Assembly: GCF_001661675.2 (NCBI RefSeq)
Contig: NZ_CP019602.1
Location: 558,001-622,000 of the forward strand
DNA length: 64,000 bases
Direction: 5' to 3'
From: Croceicoccus marinus
Lineage (GTDB): Bacteria > Pseudomonadota > Alphaproteobacteria > Sphingomonadales > Sphingomonadaceae
Both the position numbers and the translations under genes were made by a program. Positions 27,132-36,334 of the stretch are shown in pieces. The notes beneath the pieces were generated by a model that made no database searches, was not told the DNA's origin, and worked only from the letters and a program-made list of their open reading frames with translations. Each line of letters begins with the position of its first letter. Position 1 is the stretch's first letter.

Positions 27132-28184
27132 TCAGCGCCTGACGTCGCCCGCTGCCGGATCGAAGGCCAGCAAATCATCTTCGGTGACCAGCACCATGTC
27201 GCCCGGAACGCCGTGCTTCAACGCGGCCAGCGCGAGGCCGGATTTGGCCATGTCCTGCGCCGAACCGCCCGCCAGCCAGCTGCGCAGCATGCCCGCGGCA
27301 TAGGCATCGCCGGTGCCGATGCGGTCGACGATATTCTCGATCCGCACCTCGTCGGTCTGCCAGTGGCTTTCGCGCAGGTCGATGCGCGCGGCGATGCGGT
27401 GGGTGCCCGCGGTCTCGACATGGCGCGCGGTGCTGGCGATCAGCTGCAGCCTGGGGAAGGCTTCGAACGCGGCTTCGCTGGCTTCGCGGCGGCGGTCGGG
27501 GCCGTCGCCCGAGAATGTCTTGCCCAAAAGCAGCGAGATGTCGCGGTGGTTGCCGATCATCAGCGTGGCCTCGGACATCAGCTCGGTCAGGATCGCATGC
27601 GGGTCGCTGTCCCATGCGTCCCACAGGTTCGCGCGGTAATTGCCGTCGAAGCAGATCGGCACGCCAGCCGCATTGGCCGCCGCGACGGCGGCGCGTGCCA
27701 GCGCCACGCCGTCGGGGCCCAGCGCGGGGGTGATGCCCGACATGTGCAGCAGGCTCGCCCCTTCCAGCGCCTTGGCAAAGGGCAGGGCAGCGGGGTCGGC
27801 CAGCGCAAAACTGCTGCCCTCGCGGTCATAGGTCACGCGGCCCGCGATGGGACCAGCAGGCGACTCGAAGAAATAGAGGCCGATGCGTCCCGGCTTCTTC
27901 ACGATGAAGCGCGTGTCGCTGCCCGCCGCGCCCATCGCGGCGATCGCCTTGCGGCCCAGCGGATTGTCGGGGACGACCGAGATCATGCGCGTCGGCGTGC
28001 CTAGACTTGCGAGCGCGGCGGCGACATTCGCCTCCGCCCCGCCGACGTCGATGGCGACGCTGCCCGCCTGTGCCAGCGGGATCTGGCCCTGCGGGCTCAA
28101 TCGCAGAAGCATCTCGCCGAAGCATACGACTGGTCCTGTCCGACGTTCGTTCAATGTCCCGCCCCTCATCTTGCTGGCATCCAT
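27132..28184 (-). CDS. kdgK: 2-keto-3-deoxygluconate kinase (PfkB family sugar kinase)
   Basis: A 350-residue ribokinase-fold enzyme phosphorylating KDG to KDPG, which the eda product in this window can cleave. It opens CFGEMLLRLSP with the conserved DVGGAEANVAAALASLG sugar-binding region. The catalytic anion-hole motif DRIGTGDAYAAGML lies near residue 300. Overall similarity favours KDG kinase over fructokinase, but a related 2-keto-sugar substrate cannot be excluded. A second in-frame ATG lies 5 codons downstream. It is not adjacent to other sugar-acid genes. Confidence 0.85.
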   Translation of the reverse strand: MDASKMRGGTLNERRTGPVVCFGEMLLRLSPQGQIPLAQAGSVAIDVGGAEANVAAALASLGTPTRMISVVPDNPLGRKAIAAMGAAGSDTRFIVKKPGRIGLYFFESPAGPIAGRVTYDREGSSFALADPAALPFAKALEGASLLHMSGITPALGPDGVALARAAVAAANAAGVPICFDGNYRANLWDAWDSDPHAILTELMSEATLMIGNHRDISLLLGKTFSGDGPDRRREASEAAFEAFPRLQLIASTARHVETAGTHRIAARIDLRESHWQTDEVRIENIVDRIGTGDAYAAGMLRSWLAGGSAQDMAKSGLALAALKHGVPGDMVLVTEDDLLAFDPAAGDVRR

Positions 28185-28318
28185 TCCGCAGGCACCCGGC
28201 AGCGCATCCGCCCGCCGCCCGCGTTACCCGCCATATTGACCATAACGCCGGTCTATCCGAGCGTGAATGTGCCGCTGTCCACCATATGCCGTGCGCATTT
28301 GCCGGGCGGCGGCGCTGG

Positions 28319-29119
28319 TCAGTGGCCCAGTTCGCTCAGGCATGCCTCGACCCCGCGGCGATAATGGCCGCCGAACAGGCGCAGATGCACCAGCAGCGGC
28401 CATAGGCGATAGGCAGGCTGCCGTTCGCGCCACCCGGCATCCAGGTCCAGCGCGTCGAAGAAGCGCGGCGGCGGGTGGTCGAACAGGGTCAGCATCGCGG
28501 CATCGACCTCGCGGTCGCCGTGATAGCAGGCCGGGTCGATCAGCGCCGCAACGCGTGTCCCGCTCGACAGAACATTGCCGCCCCAAAGATCGCCGTGGAG
28601 CAGGGAAGCGCACGGCCGGCGGGGCAGCAAATCGGGTAGCGCTCGCGCAAGCTCTTCGATCCGCGCGCGCAGCCCAGCGGGCAGATCGGCGATAAATGGC
28701 AGCAGCCGCCGCTCTGCCCAGAAGGTCGGCCAGTCGTCGGCCGGGGCGTTTGCGATCGTCACCTCGCCGAATGCGTAATCCTCGGCCCAGCCATAGCTGC
28801 CGCCTTGCGCGCCGTGCAGGCACGCAAGCACCTGCGCCAGTTCGTCCCATTCCAGGCCAGGGCCGCCGTTGCTGTCGATCCATTCCATCAGCAGCAGGTC
28901 GCCCTCGCAAGCGATCACCGCGGGGACGGGCACGCCGGTGGCGGCCATCGCCTTCATCATGGACGCCTCCGTGGCCACCAGTGCCCCCTGCTTGGCGATC
29001 AGCCGCGCGCCATCCGCAAGGTCGAGCCGCCAGACGGCCGACAGGTCGCCGCCGTGCACGACTCGCACGCCGCGGACCGGCGAGCCGGCAAGGCGCGCGG
29101 CGGCATCGGCGATGGTCAT
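28319..29119 (-). CDS. Fructosamine kinase family protein
   Basis: A 266-residue kinase of the aminoglycoside-phosphotransferase fold. It carries the catalytic loop LLHGDLWGGNVL and, further on, DPACYHGDREVDAAML, the hallmark of fructosamine/ribulosamine 3-kinases. These phosphorylate Amadori sugars on glycated lysines so that the sugar falls off. The start (ATG 29117-29119) overlaps the stop of the LMW phosphatase gene as ATGA, so both are co-translated. Many bacterial members act on ribulosamines or erythrulosamines rather than fructosamines. Confidence 0.9.
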   Translation of the reverse strand: MTIADAAARLAGSPVRGVRVVHGGDLSAVWRLDLADGARLIAKQGALVATEASMMKAMAATGVPVPAVIACEGDLLLMEWIDSNGGPGLEWDELAQVLACLHGAQGGSYGWAEDYAFGEVTIANAPADDWPTFWAERRLLPFIADLPAGLRARIEELARALPDLLPRRPCASLLHGDLWGGNVLSSGTRVAALIDPACYHGDREVDAAMLTLFDHPPPRFFDALDLDAGWRERQPAYRLWPLLVHLRLFGGHYRRGVEACLSELGH

Positions 29120-29592
29120 GACTGCAGCCGCGCGACCAGTGCCCGGGCTGCGCGGTCGACCTGGTCCCACGTGGTGTGGAAGCCCTCCTCGCCGCCGAAA
29201 TAGGGGTCGGCGACCGGCTCTCCCTCCATCCCCTCGACCAGGTCGAGCAGCAGGGCGAGCCGTGTCGTCGCATCGGCTGGGGCGCGGTCCTTGAGCTCGG
29301 CGAGGTTTTCGTGATCGAGCGCAAAGATATGGGTGAAACGGCGGAAATCCGCGTCCTGGACCTGCCGCCCGCGATAGGCGGCGATGTCATGGCCGTTGAG
29401 CCGCGCGATCGATTGCGCGCGCGGATCGGGCGGGCTGCCGACGTGCCAGTCCCCGGTGCCGGCGGAATCGACATGGGCCTCAAGCCCCGCTTCCTCCAGC
29501 CGGGCACGCAGCGCGGCTTCGGCCAGGGGAGAGCGGCAGATATTGCCGAGGCAGACGAAGAGGATGGAAGGCTGTCTGTCGCTGGAAGTCAT
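29116..29592 (-). CDS. Low-molecular-weight protein tyrosine phosphatase family protein
   Basis: A 158-residue LMW-PTP. The P-loop C14-LGNIC-R20-S follows the first beta strand, and the general-acid aspartate lies in VADPYFGG near residue 127. In exopolysaccharide loci such enzymes dephosphorylate tyrosine kinases, but no kinase or polysaccharide gene is nearby. Instead it is coupled by ATGA to a fructosamine kinase gene. Human LMW-PTP-A has been reported to act as a ribulosamine-5-phosphatase, so a role in deglycation is a good alternative. Confidence 0.92.
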   Translation of the reverse strand: MTSSDRQPSILFVCLGNICRSPLAEAALRARLEEAGLEAHVDSAGTGDWHVGSPPDPRAQSIARLNGHDIAAYRGRQVQDADFRRFTHIFALDHENLAELKDRAPADATTRLALLLDLVEGMEGEPVADPYFGGEEGFHTTWDQVDRAARALVARLQS

Positions 29593-29641
29593 GCGGCGGG
29601 TCTAGCAGGCTTTGCAGGCCAGTCGAACCCCGCGGGCTCGC

Positions 29642-30253
29642 TCAATCGGCCAGTCCGGCGCCGCGCAGGAAAAAATCGGTCCGCTCGCGCATCTGCTGCT
29701 CGGTCGGCGGAGCGAGGAAGCCGTGGCTGATCGCCTGGATCTGGAAATCGAACACCAGCAGGCCCAGGAACAGATCCGACAGCATCACCGGATCGCCCTT
29801 CATCGCGGTACCCGCGCGTTTCCAGTGTTCGAACAGCTGGCGCAGGGCCAGCTTGGACTTCATCTGCGACTGATCGAAAAAGCCGCGCGCAAAGTCGAGA
29901 TTGCTGATGCTGCGCCCGATCACGATCCGCACCACCGAAAGGTTCGGCGGATCGAGGTAGATACGGCTCAGCTCGGTGCCGATCCTGTGCAATGTCTCGG
30001 CAGGCGAAAGCTGCAGCGCCGCGATGCGCAATATGGCACTGTGGCCCAGATCGCGCGACTGCGACAGCACCGCATCCAGCAGGCCTTCCTTGTTGCCGAA
30101 CAGCTTGTAGAGCGTGGCGAGCGATCCGCCCGCGCGCTCGACCACCTCGGCCAGCGAGGTCTGTTCATAGCCCTGTTCGATGAAAAGCTCGCTCGCCGCA
30201 TGCTGGAAAGCCTGCCTTCGCCTGTCGAGCCTTTCGTCCTGCGTTTTTTCCAA
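29642..30253 (-). CDS. TetR/AcrR family transcriptional regulator
   Basis: About 203 residues. The N-terminal helix-turn-helix is RRRQAFQHAASELFIEQGYEQTSLAEVVERAGGSLATLY-like (about residues 10-47), with the typical LYKLFGNKEGLL end of the DNA-binding domain. The C-terminal half is a helical ligand-binding domain. There is no ATG: in-frame TTG codons at 30251-30253 and 30260-30262 are the best starts. It is divergent from the RND efflux operon, with an exact palindrome between them. By analogy with AcrR-type regulators it probably represses that operon and itself until a pump substrate binds. Confidence 0.88.
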   Translation of the reverse strand: MEKTQDERLDRRRQAFQHAASELFIEQGYEQTSLAEVVERAGGSLATLYKLFGNKEGLLDAVLSQSRDLGHSAILRIAALQLSPAETLHRIGTELSRIYLDPPNLSVVRIVIGRSISNLDFARGFFDQSQMKSKLALRQLFEHWKRAGTAMKGDPVMLSDLFLGLLVFDFQIQAISHGFLAPPTEQQMRERTDFFLRGAGLAD

Positions 30254-30296
30254 CTTTTCCAATCCCGGGTCTTTTTTACGGCTTGAAGTCTGTTGT

Positions 30297-30310
30297 GTAA
30301 TACCTATTAC
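30297..30310. promoter_or_regulatory. Palindromic operator candidate between tetR and the RND efflux operon
   Basis: Perfect inverted repeat GTAATA-CC-TATTAC, 33 bases before the efflux ATG and about 44 bases before the preferred TetR start. AT-rich 14-bp palindromes in the divergent gap are typical TetR binding sites, so this probably serves both promoters. Confidence 0.6.
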
Positions 30311-30342
30311 GCTTTCGCAACTGCAAAATCGGAATTCCGCGA

Positions 30343-31545
30343 ATGCGACTAAGACTGACCCCGCTTCTGGCCGCACTTGCCCTGACGGCAACCGGGGCCC
30401 TTGCGGCATGCGGATCGGGTGAAGAACCGGCAGCGCCCCAGGCCATGCCGGTGCGCACCTATACCGTCGCCGCGGAAGACATGCCCAATATCATCGAACT
30501 GCCGGGCCGCGTGGCCGCGATCCGCACCGCGGAAGTGCGCGCCCGCGTCACCGGCATCGTGCAGCGCCGCCTGTTTACCGAAGGGACCGACGTTGGCGAG
30601 GGCCAGCCCCTGTTCCGCATCGATCCGGCCGAGATGCAGGCCAGCTATGCGCAGAGCGAGGCGAGCCTGGACCGCGCGAAGGCGACTGCCGCCAATGCCC
30701 GCGCGGTGGTGGAACGCTATCGCCCGCTGGTCGACGAAAACGCCATCAGCCGGCAGGAATATGACGCCGCCGTCGCCGCCATGCGCGAGGCGGAAGCCAA
30801 TGTGGCGCAGCTTCAGGCGCAGCTTCGCGCGGCGGGGCTGCAGCTGGGTTATACCACCGTCCGCGCGCCAATTTCGGGCAGGGCGGGGCGCGCACAGGTC
30901 ACCGAAGGCGCATTGGTCAGCCAGGCCGAAGGCACGCTGCTGACCACGGTGGAGCAGATCGACCGCGTCTATGTGACCTTCAACCAGTCCGCCACCGAAC
31001 TGCTTCGCCTGCAGCGGCAGATGGCCGCGGGCGAGATTGACGTGCCCAGCCGCGATGCGATCGACGTGACGATCCTGTTCCCCGACGGCACCGCCTATCC
31101 CATGACTGGCAAGATCGACTTCCTCGCGCTCTCAGTCCAGGAAACGACGGGCACGGTCGAGGTCCGGGCCGAGTTGCCCAATCCCGACAACCAGCTGCTG
31201 CCCGGCGAATTCGTGCGCGGGCGGATCGCGGTCGGCACGCGCACGAACGCGGTCACCGTACCGCAAAGCGCGGTGATGCTCGCCGACGATGGCGGCAGCG
31301 TCTATGTGGTGGGCGCGGACGGCACGGTCGAAGCGCGCAAGGTGACGCTGGGCGAAATGGTCGACGGCAAATGGATCATCGAGGAGGGGCTGAGCCCCGG
31401 CGACGAGGTGATCATCAGCCGCCTGCAGGTGCTGCGCCCCGGCATGCCGGTGACAATCGCCAATACGCCGACCGGCCAGCAGCCGTCCCCCGGGCAATCT
31501 GCTCCGAAGCAAGCCGCCACCAGATCCGGCGCGGGGGCGCGCTAG
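30343..31545 (+). CDS. RND efflux periplasmic adaptor (membrane fusion protein)
   Basis: A 400-residue HlyD/AcrA-type lipoprotein. The signal ends in the lipobox LAAC (Cys23). The lipoyl half-motifs flank a coiled-coil hairpin (SLDRAKATAANARAVVERYR to VAQLQAQLRAAGLQLGYTTV), followed by RAPISGRAGRAQVTEGALV. The beta-barrel and membrane-proximal domains end with LSPGDEVIISRLQVLRPGM. It links the inner-membrane pump to the outer-membrane channel. GGAAT lies 7 bases before the ATG. It is the first gene of the three-gene pump operon, with 4 bases to the next gene. Confidence 0.95.
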   Translation: MRLRLTPLLAALALTATGALAACGSGEEPAAPQAMPVRTYTVAAEDMPNIIELPGRVAAIRTAEVRARVTGIVQRRLFTEGTDVGEGQPLFRIDPAEMQASYAQSEASLDRAKATAANARAVVERYRPLVDENAISRQEYDAAVAAMREAEANVAQLQAQLRAAGLQLGYTTVRAPISGRAGRAQVTEGALVSQAEGTLLTTVEQIDRVYVTFNQSATELLRLQRQMAAGEIDVPSRDAIDVTILFPDGTAYPMTGKIDFLALSVQETTGTVEVRAELPNPDNQLLPGEFVRGRIAVGTRTNAVTVPQSAVMLADDGGSVYVVGADGTVEARKVTLGEMVDGKWIIEEGLSPGDEVIISRLQVLRPGMPVTIANTPTGQQPSPGQSAPKQAATRSGAGAR

Positions 31546-31549
31546 GTCG

Positions 31550-34500
31550 ATGGCCCGCTATTTCATCGACAGGCCGATCTTTGCCTGGGTGATCTCGCTC
31601 GGCATCGTGCTGGCGGGCCTGATCGCGCTGCGTGCGCTGCCGATCGAGCAATATCCGGAAGTCGCGCCCCCCTCGCTCAGCATCAGCGTCGCCTATCCCG
31701 GTGCCGATGCGGAGACGCTGGAGCAGAACGTCACCCAGGTGATCGAGCAGTCGCTGAACGGTGTGGAGGGCTTCCTCTACATGGATTCGTCCAGCACCTC
31801 GACCGGGGCGGCGACGATCACGCTGACCTTCGAATCCGGCACCGACATCGATATCGCGCAGACCGAGGTGCAGAACCGCCTGTCCACTGTCGAGGCGCGC
31901 CTGCCCGAAGCGGTGCGCCAGCAGGGCATCCAGGTCCGGCAGGCCAATGCCGGCTTCCTGATGATCGTCGCGCTGTTGTCGGAAGACGGGAACCGCAACG
32001 CCATCGACCTTGGCAATATCGCTAGCACCCAGGTGGTCGACGAACTGCGCCGGGTGCAGGGCGTGGGCGACGTGACCCTGTTCGGATCGTCCTATGCGAT
32101 GCGGATCTGGCTGGATCCCGACAAGCTGGCTTCGTTCCGCCTGTCGCCGACCGCGGTACTGGCGGCGGTGCGCGAGCAGAACAGCCAGACGGCGGGCGGT
32201 TCGCTGGGCGCGCAGCCCTATGCGGACGACCAGCAGCTGACCGCGACGATCACCACGCAGGGCCGTTTCCAGATCGCCGAGGAATTCCGCGAGATCATCC
32301 TGCGTGCCGAGACCGGCGGCGCCACCGTGCGGCTGGGCGACGTCGCCCGGGTCGAGCTGGGGGCCGAGAACTACGGTTTCGCCGCCTCGCTGAACGGCAA
32401 GCCGATGGCGGGACTTGCGGTCCAGCTGGCGACAGGCGCCAATGCCCTGGCCACTGCCGAGGCGGTGGAAGAGCGCATGGAAGAGCTGTCGGGCGCCCTG
32501 CCTGCCGGTGTCAGCTGGGCGATCCCCTATGACACCACGCCCTTCGTCCGCATCTCGGTCGAGGAAGTCGTCAAGACGCTGATCGAGGCGATGGCGCTGG
32601 TCTTCCTGGTCATGTTCCTGTTCCTGCAGAACTGGCGCGCGACGATCATCCCCACGCTGGTCGTGCCGATTGCGTTGATGGGCGCTTGCCTGGGGCTGTG
32701 GCTGTTCGGCTTTTCGATCAACGTGCTGTCGCTGTTCGCGATGGTGCTGGCGATCGGCATCCTGGTCGACGACGCCATCGTGGTGATCGAGAATGTCGAG
32801 CGCATCATGCGCGAGGAAGGCCTGCCGCCGCTGGAAGCCACGCGCAAGGCGATGGACCAGATCACCGGTGCGATCATCGGCATCACGCTGGTGCTGATCG
32901 CGGTGTTCGTGCCGATGGCGTTCTTCCCCGGATCGACGGGCGGAATCTATCGCCAGTTCTCGCTGACACTGTCGGTTTCGATCTTCTTCTCGGCGCTGCT
33001 GGCGCTGACCCTGACGCCTGCGCTGTGCGCCAATTTCCTGAAGCCCATCGACGAGGGCGAAAATGGGCATGGCGACGGGCACGGGCATGGCGACGGGGAC
33101 GGGGACGGGCAGGTCGAACCGGCCAGGCCCGCGAACATGGACGAGCCCGGCTGGCGCGGCAAGGTCGCGGCGGCGCGCTATCGCGGCACGCTGTTCTTCG
33201 GCCGCTTCAATCGCTGGTTCGGCAACATGACCGAACGCTATGCGCGCGGGAACGAGCGCATCCTGTCGCGCCCGATGCGCGGGCTGGCCGTCTTCGTCGT
33301 GCTGGGCGTGGTCACGGCACTGCTGTTCATGCGGTTGCCGACGGCATTCCTGCCGACCGAGGACCAGGGCAATCTGATTACGGTGGTGCAGACGCCCCCC
33401 GGTGCGACGATGGAGCGCACCGACGAGGTGCTGGCCCCGATCGAGCAATTCTGGATGTCGCAGCCCGAAACGCGCGACCTGATCGTCGTGCGCGGCTTCA
33501 GCTTCTTCGGGCGCGGGCAGAACAATGCGATGATGTTCACCAATCTCAAGCCCTGGGAAGAGCGGAGCGATTCCGAAAGCCAGGCTTCCGCCATTCTCGA
33601 ACGGGCGAGCCAGTTCTTCCAGGGCGTCGACAATGCGCTGGTGTTCCCGATCCAGCCGCCGGCGATCCGGTCGCTGGGCACGGCCAGCGGGTTCACCATG
33701 AAGCTGCAGGATCGCGGCGGGCTGGGCCGCGACGCGCTGATCGATGCGCGCAACCAGCTGATGGCGGCTGCCACGCAGAGCGAGCTGATCGCCAACATCC
33801 GGCCCGAAGACCAGGCACCTTCGCCCGAGCTGGAGCTGGAAGTGGACCGGGTGCAGGCGCGCGCGCTGGGCCTGTCGATCGACGACGTGAACAATGCGCT
33901 TTCGATCAACAATGGCTCCGCCTATGTGAACGACTTCACCTACCAGGGCCGCGTGCTGCGGGTGGTGGTGCAGGCCGACGCGCCGTTCCGCATGACGCCC
34001 GAGGACATCATGTCGCTGCGGATCCCCAACAACAACGGCGAGCTGGTGCCCTTCAGCGCGTTTGCCACCGCCGACTGGTCGGCCGCGCCGCCCAGCCTTG
34101 GCCGCTATAACGGCTATCCGGCGATGACCCTGTCGGGCACCGCGGCGCCGGGCAAGTCGTCGGGCGACGCGCTGGCGGAAATGGAGCAGCTGGCATCGCA
34201 GCTGCCGCCGGGGATCGAGTTCGAATGGACCGGCCTCAGCTATGAGGAGAAGCAGGCGGGCGGGCAGATCGGCCTGTTGCTGGGCCTGTCGGTCGTGGTG
34301 GTCTTCCTGATGCTGGCGGCGCTCTACGAAAGCTGGGCGGTGCCGCTGGCGGTGCTTCTGGTGGTGCCGATGGGCGTGCTGGGCGCGGTGCTGTTCTCGA
34401 TCCTGCGCGGGCTGTCGGCGGACGTGTATTTCAATGTCGGCCTGATCACCATCATCGGCCTGGCCGCGAAGAACGCGATCCTGATCGTCGAATTCGCGAT

Positions 34501-34843
34501 CGAGGAGGAAGAGCGCGGATTGTCGCCGCTGGACGCGGTCAAGTCGGCGGCGCGGCTGCGGCTTCGGCCGATCATCATGACCTCGCTCGCCTTCATCCTG
34601 GGCATGGTGCCGCTGGTGCTGGCAAGCGGTGCGGGCGCGGCGAGCCGGATCGCGGTAGGCACGGGCGTGATGGGCGGCATGATCGCCGCGACCGCCATCG
34701 GCATCTTCATCATCCCGCTGCTCTATCTGCTGACGCGCCGCTATCTCAGCCACAAGCAGCCGTCGGCGGCGGGCCACCTGGACGAAGGCGGCGAACCGGA
34801 TACCCGGGGCCCGGGCGCGCAGGAAGGGGAGGCCGCACGATGA
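31550..34843 (+). CDS. RND multidrug efflux permease (HAE1/AcrB-like) with His/Asp-rich loop
   Basis: Proton-driven inner-membrane pump of 1097 residues, slightly longer than AcrB (1049). It opens FIDRPIFAWVISLGIVLAGL, and the proton-relay aspartates are D407 and D408 in GILVDDAIVVIENVER. The second half starts near residue 575 after a cytoplasmic loop. That loop (about 503-525) carries an unusual glycine/His/Asp repeat (GHGDGHGHGDGDGDG). Substrates are probably hydrophobic drugs or solvents; the HAE1-type VDDAI signature speaks against a heavy-metal (CzcA) pump. Its stop overlaps the channel gene by 4 bases. Confidence 0.96.
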   Translation: MARYFIDRPIFAWVISLGIVLAGLIALRALPIEQYPEVAPPSLSISVAYPGADAETLEQNVTQVIEQSLNGVEGFLYMDSSSTSTGAATITLTFESGTDIDIAQTEVQNRLSTVEARLPEAVRQQGIQVRQANAGFLMIVALLSEDGNRNAIDLGNIASTQVVDELRRVQGVGDVTLFGSSYAMRIWLDPDKLASFRLSPTAVLAAVREQNSQTAGGSLGAQPYADDQQLTATITTQGRFQIAEEFREIILRAETGGATVRLGDVARVELGAENYGFAASLNGKPMAGLAVQLATGANALATAEAVEERMEELSGALPAGVSWAIPYDTTPFVRISVEEVVKTLIEAMALVFLVMFLFLQNWRATIIPTLVVPIALMGACLGLWLFGFSINVLSLFAMVLAIGILVDDAIVVIENVERIMREEGLPPLEATRKAMDQITGAIIGITLVLIAVFVPMAFFPGSTGGIYRQFSLTLSVSIFFSALLALTLTPALCANFLKPIDEGENGHGDGHGHGDGDGDGQVEPARPANMDEPGWRGKVAAARYRGTLFFGRFNRWFGNMTERYARGNERILSRPMRGLAVFVVLGVVTALLFMRLPTAFLPTEDQGNLITVVQTPPGATMERTDEVLAPIEQFWMSQPETRDLIVVRGFSFFGRGQNNAMMFTNLKPWEERSDSESQASAILERASQFFQGVDNALVFPIQPPAIRSLGTASGFTMKLQDRGGLGRDALIDARNQLMAAATQSELIANIRPEDQAPSPELELEVDRVQARALGLSIDDVNNALSINNGSAYVNDFTYQGRVLRVVVQADAPFRMTPEDIMSLRIPNNNGELVPFSAFATADWSAAPPSLGRYNGYPAMTLSGTAAPGKSSGDALAEMEQLASQLPPGIEFEWTGLSYEEKQAGGQIGLLLGLSVVVVFLMLAALYESWAVPLAVLLVVPMGVLGAVLFSILRGLSADVYFNVGLITIIGLAAKNAILIVEFAIEEEERGLSPLDAVKSAARLRLRPIIMTSLAFILGMVPLVLASGAGAASRIAVGTGVMGGMIAATAIGIFIIPLLYLLTRRYLSHKQPSAAGHLDEGGEPDTRGPGAQEGEAAR

Positions 34844-36309
34844 GCATCACGCGCAAGGGAACGCTCGCCGTGATGGCGATGGCGCTGGCTCTGCCGGGCT
34901 GCATCAACATGGCGCCCGACCATGTCACGCCCGACCTGCCGGTGCCCGCCGATTACGACGACAGCGTGCGCCCCGACGGGACGGTGGTGGCGACCAGCCT
35001 GTCATACGATGCATGGTTCGCCGACCCAAGGCTGGACGCGCTGATCGCCGAGGCGCTGCGCAACAACCGCGACCTGGTGGCGGCGACGGCGCGGATCGAA
35101 CAGGCGCGGGCGCAATATCGCATCCAGGACAGCCGCCGCCTGCCGCAGGTGGTCGCCAGCGCCAGCGCATCGCGCAGCCGCACGCCGCTGACCGGCTTTG
35201 CCGGACAGGCGAGCGGCAATATCTCGGCGATAACGCTGGACAATTACCAGCTGGGCGTGGGGGTCAGCGCGTTCGAGCTGGATTTCTGGGGCCGGGTCCG
35301 CAACCTTAGCGATGCGGCGCGGGCGCAATATCTGTCGACCATCGCGGCGCAGCGGGCGTTCTATCTCTCGCTGATCGCCGATGTGGCGACGACCTATTAC
35401 GAACTGTTGGAAACGCAGGACCAGATCGAGCTGGCCGAAGCCACGGTCAGCAGCCGCAGCGATTCGCTGATCATCGCGAAACGGCGGCTGGACATCGGCG
35501 TGACCTCGGCGCTGCCGATGCGGCAGGCCGAAACGCTGCTGACCGCCGCGCAGCAGCAGCTGGCGAGCGAGAGGCTGGCCGAGGCGCGGCTGCGCAACCA
35601 GCTGATGGTGCTGATCGGCGGCCGGATGCCCCGGGAGATGCCCGGCGGCCTGCCGTTGGACCAGCAGGGCAACGGCATGCGGCTCGATCCCGGCATGCCG
35701 TCCTATCTGCTGCTGGCGCGGCCCGATATCGTGGCGGCGGAAGCGGATCTGCGCGCGGCGAGGGCCAATATCGGCGCGGCGCGGGCGGCGTTCTTCCCGA
35801 CGATCTCGCTGACCGGCAGCGTGGGCGCCACCTCGCAGTCGCTGGGCGGCCTCTTCAGCGAGGATGGGCTGGCGTGGAATTTCGGTCCGGCGATCAGCCT
35901 GCCGATCTTCGACTGGGGCGCGCGCGAGGGCAATCTGGACTATGCGCAGGCGCTGGAGGTCGAGGAAGTCGCCAATTACGACCGAACCGTCCAGACCGCG
36001 TTTCGCGAGGTGGCCGACGGGCTGGCAGGCCGCCGCTGGCTGACCGAGCAGGTCGCGATCCTGGAACGCACCGTCGCCGCGCAGGAGGAGATCGCCCGCA
36101 TCTCGACGCTGCGCTACCGCGAGGGCGTTACCGACTATCTCGAAGTGCTCGATGCCGAGCGGACTCTGTTCAGCGCGCAGCAGGACCTTTTGGCGACGCG
36201 GCGCGCGCTGCTGCAGAACGGCGCGACGCTGTATGTCGCGCTGGGCGGCGGGTTCGAGACGGACGGCGGCGAGATCGAGGGTGCCGGAAGGATGCCGGTC
36301 GGCGAATGA
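34840..36309 (+). CDS. Outer-membrane efflux lipoprotein (NodT/OprM family)
   Basis: A 489-residue outer-membrane factor. The signal peptide ends at the lipobox LPGC (Cys21), so the trimeric channel is probably lipid-anchored as in OprM. Two outer-membrane-efflux repeats are visible: DARLDALIAEALRNNRDLVAATARIEQARAQYR-type at the start, and the second beginning near residue 285 (ARPDIVAAEADLRAARANIGAARAAFFP). It completes the adaptor-pump-channel operon, with its ATG inside the pump gene's end. Confidence 0.95.
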   Translation: MSITRKGTLAVMAMALALPGCINMAPDHVTPDLPVPADYDDSVRPDGTVVATSLSYDAWFADPRLDALIAEALRNNRDLVAATARIEQARAQYRIQDSRRLPQVVASASASRSRTPLTGFAGQASGNISAITLDNYQLGVGVSAFELDFWGRVRNLSDAARAQYLSTIAAQRAFYLSLIADVATTYYELLETQDQIELAEATVSSRSDSLIIAKRRLDIGVTSALPMRQAETLLTAAQQQLASERLAEARLRNQLMVLIGGRMPREMPGGLPLDQQGNGMRLDPGMPSYLLLARPDIVAAEADLRAARANIGAARAAFFPTISLTGSVGATSQSLGGLFSEDGLAWNFGPAISLPIFDWGAREGNLDYAQALEVEEVANYDRTVQTAFREVADGLAGRRWLTEQVAILERTVAAQEEIARISTLRYREGVTDYLEVLDAERTLFSAQQDLLATRRALLQNGATLYVALGGGFETDGGEIEGAGRMPVGE

Positions 36310-36334
36310 CCGGCCGGATGCCGCCTGTCGCCGC

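Noticed and set aside
29116..29592. The LMW phosphatase as part of an exopolysaccharide regulation cluster
   Set aside because: No tyrosine kinase, Wzx/Wzy or glycosyltransferase gene is near. It is coupled to a fructosamine kinase instead.
31415..34777. A very long open frame on the minus strand opposite the RND pump gene
   Set aside because: It is a mirror of the GC-rich codon use of the pump gene. Its protein is rich in Arg, His, Gln and Asp with no domain, and the plus-strand pump is unmistakable.
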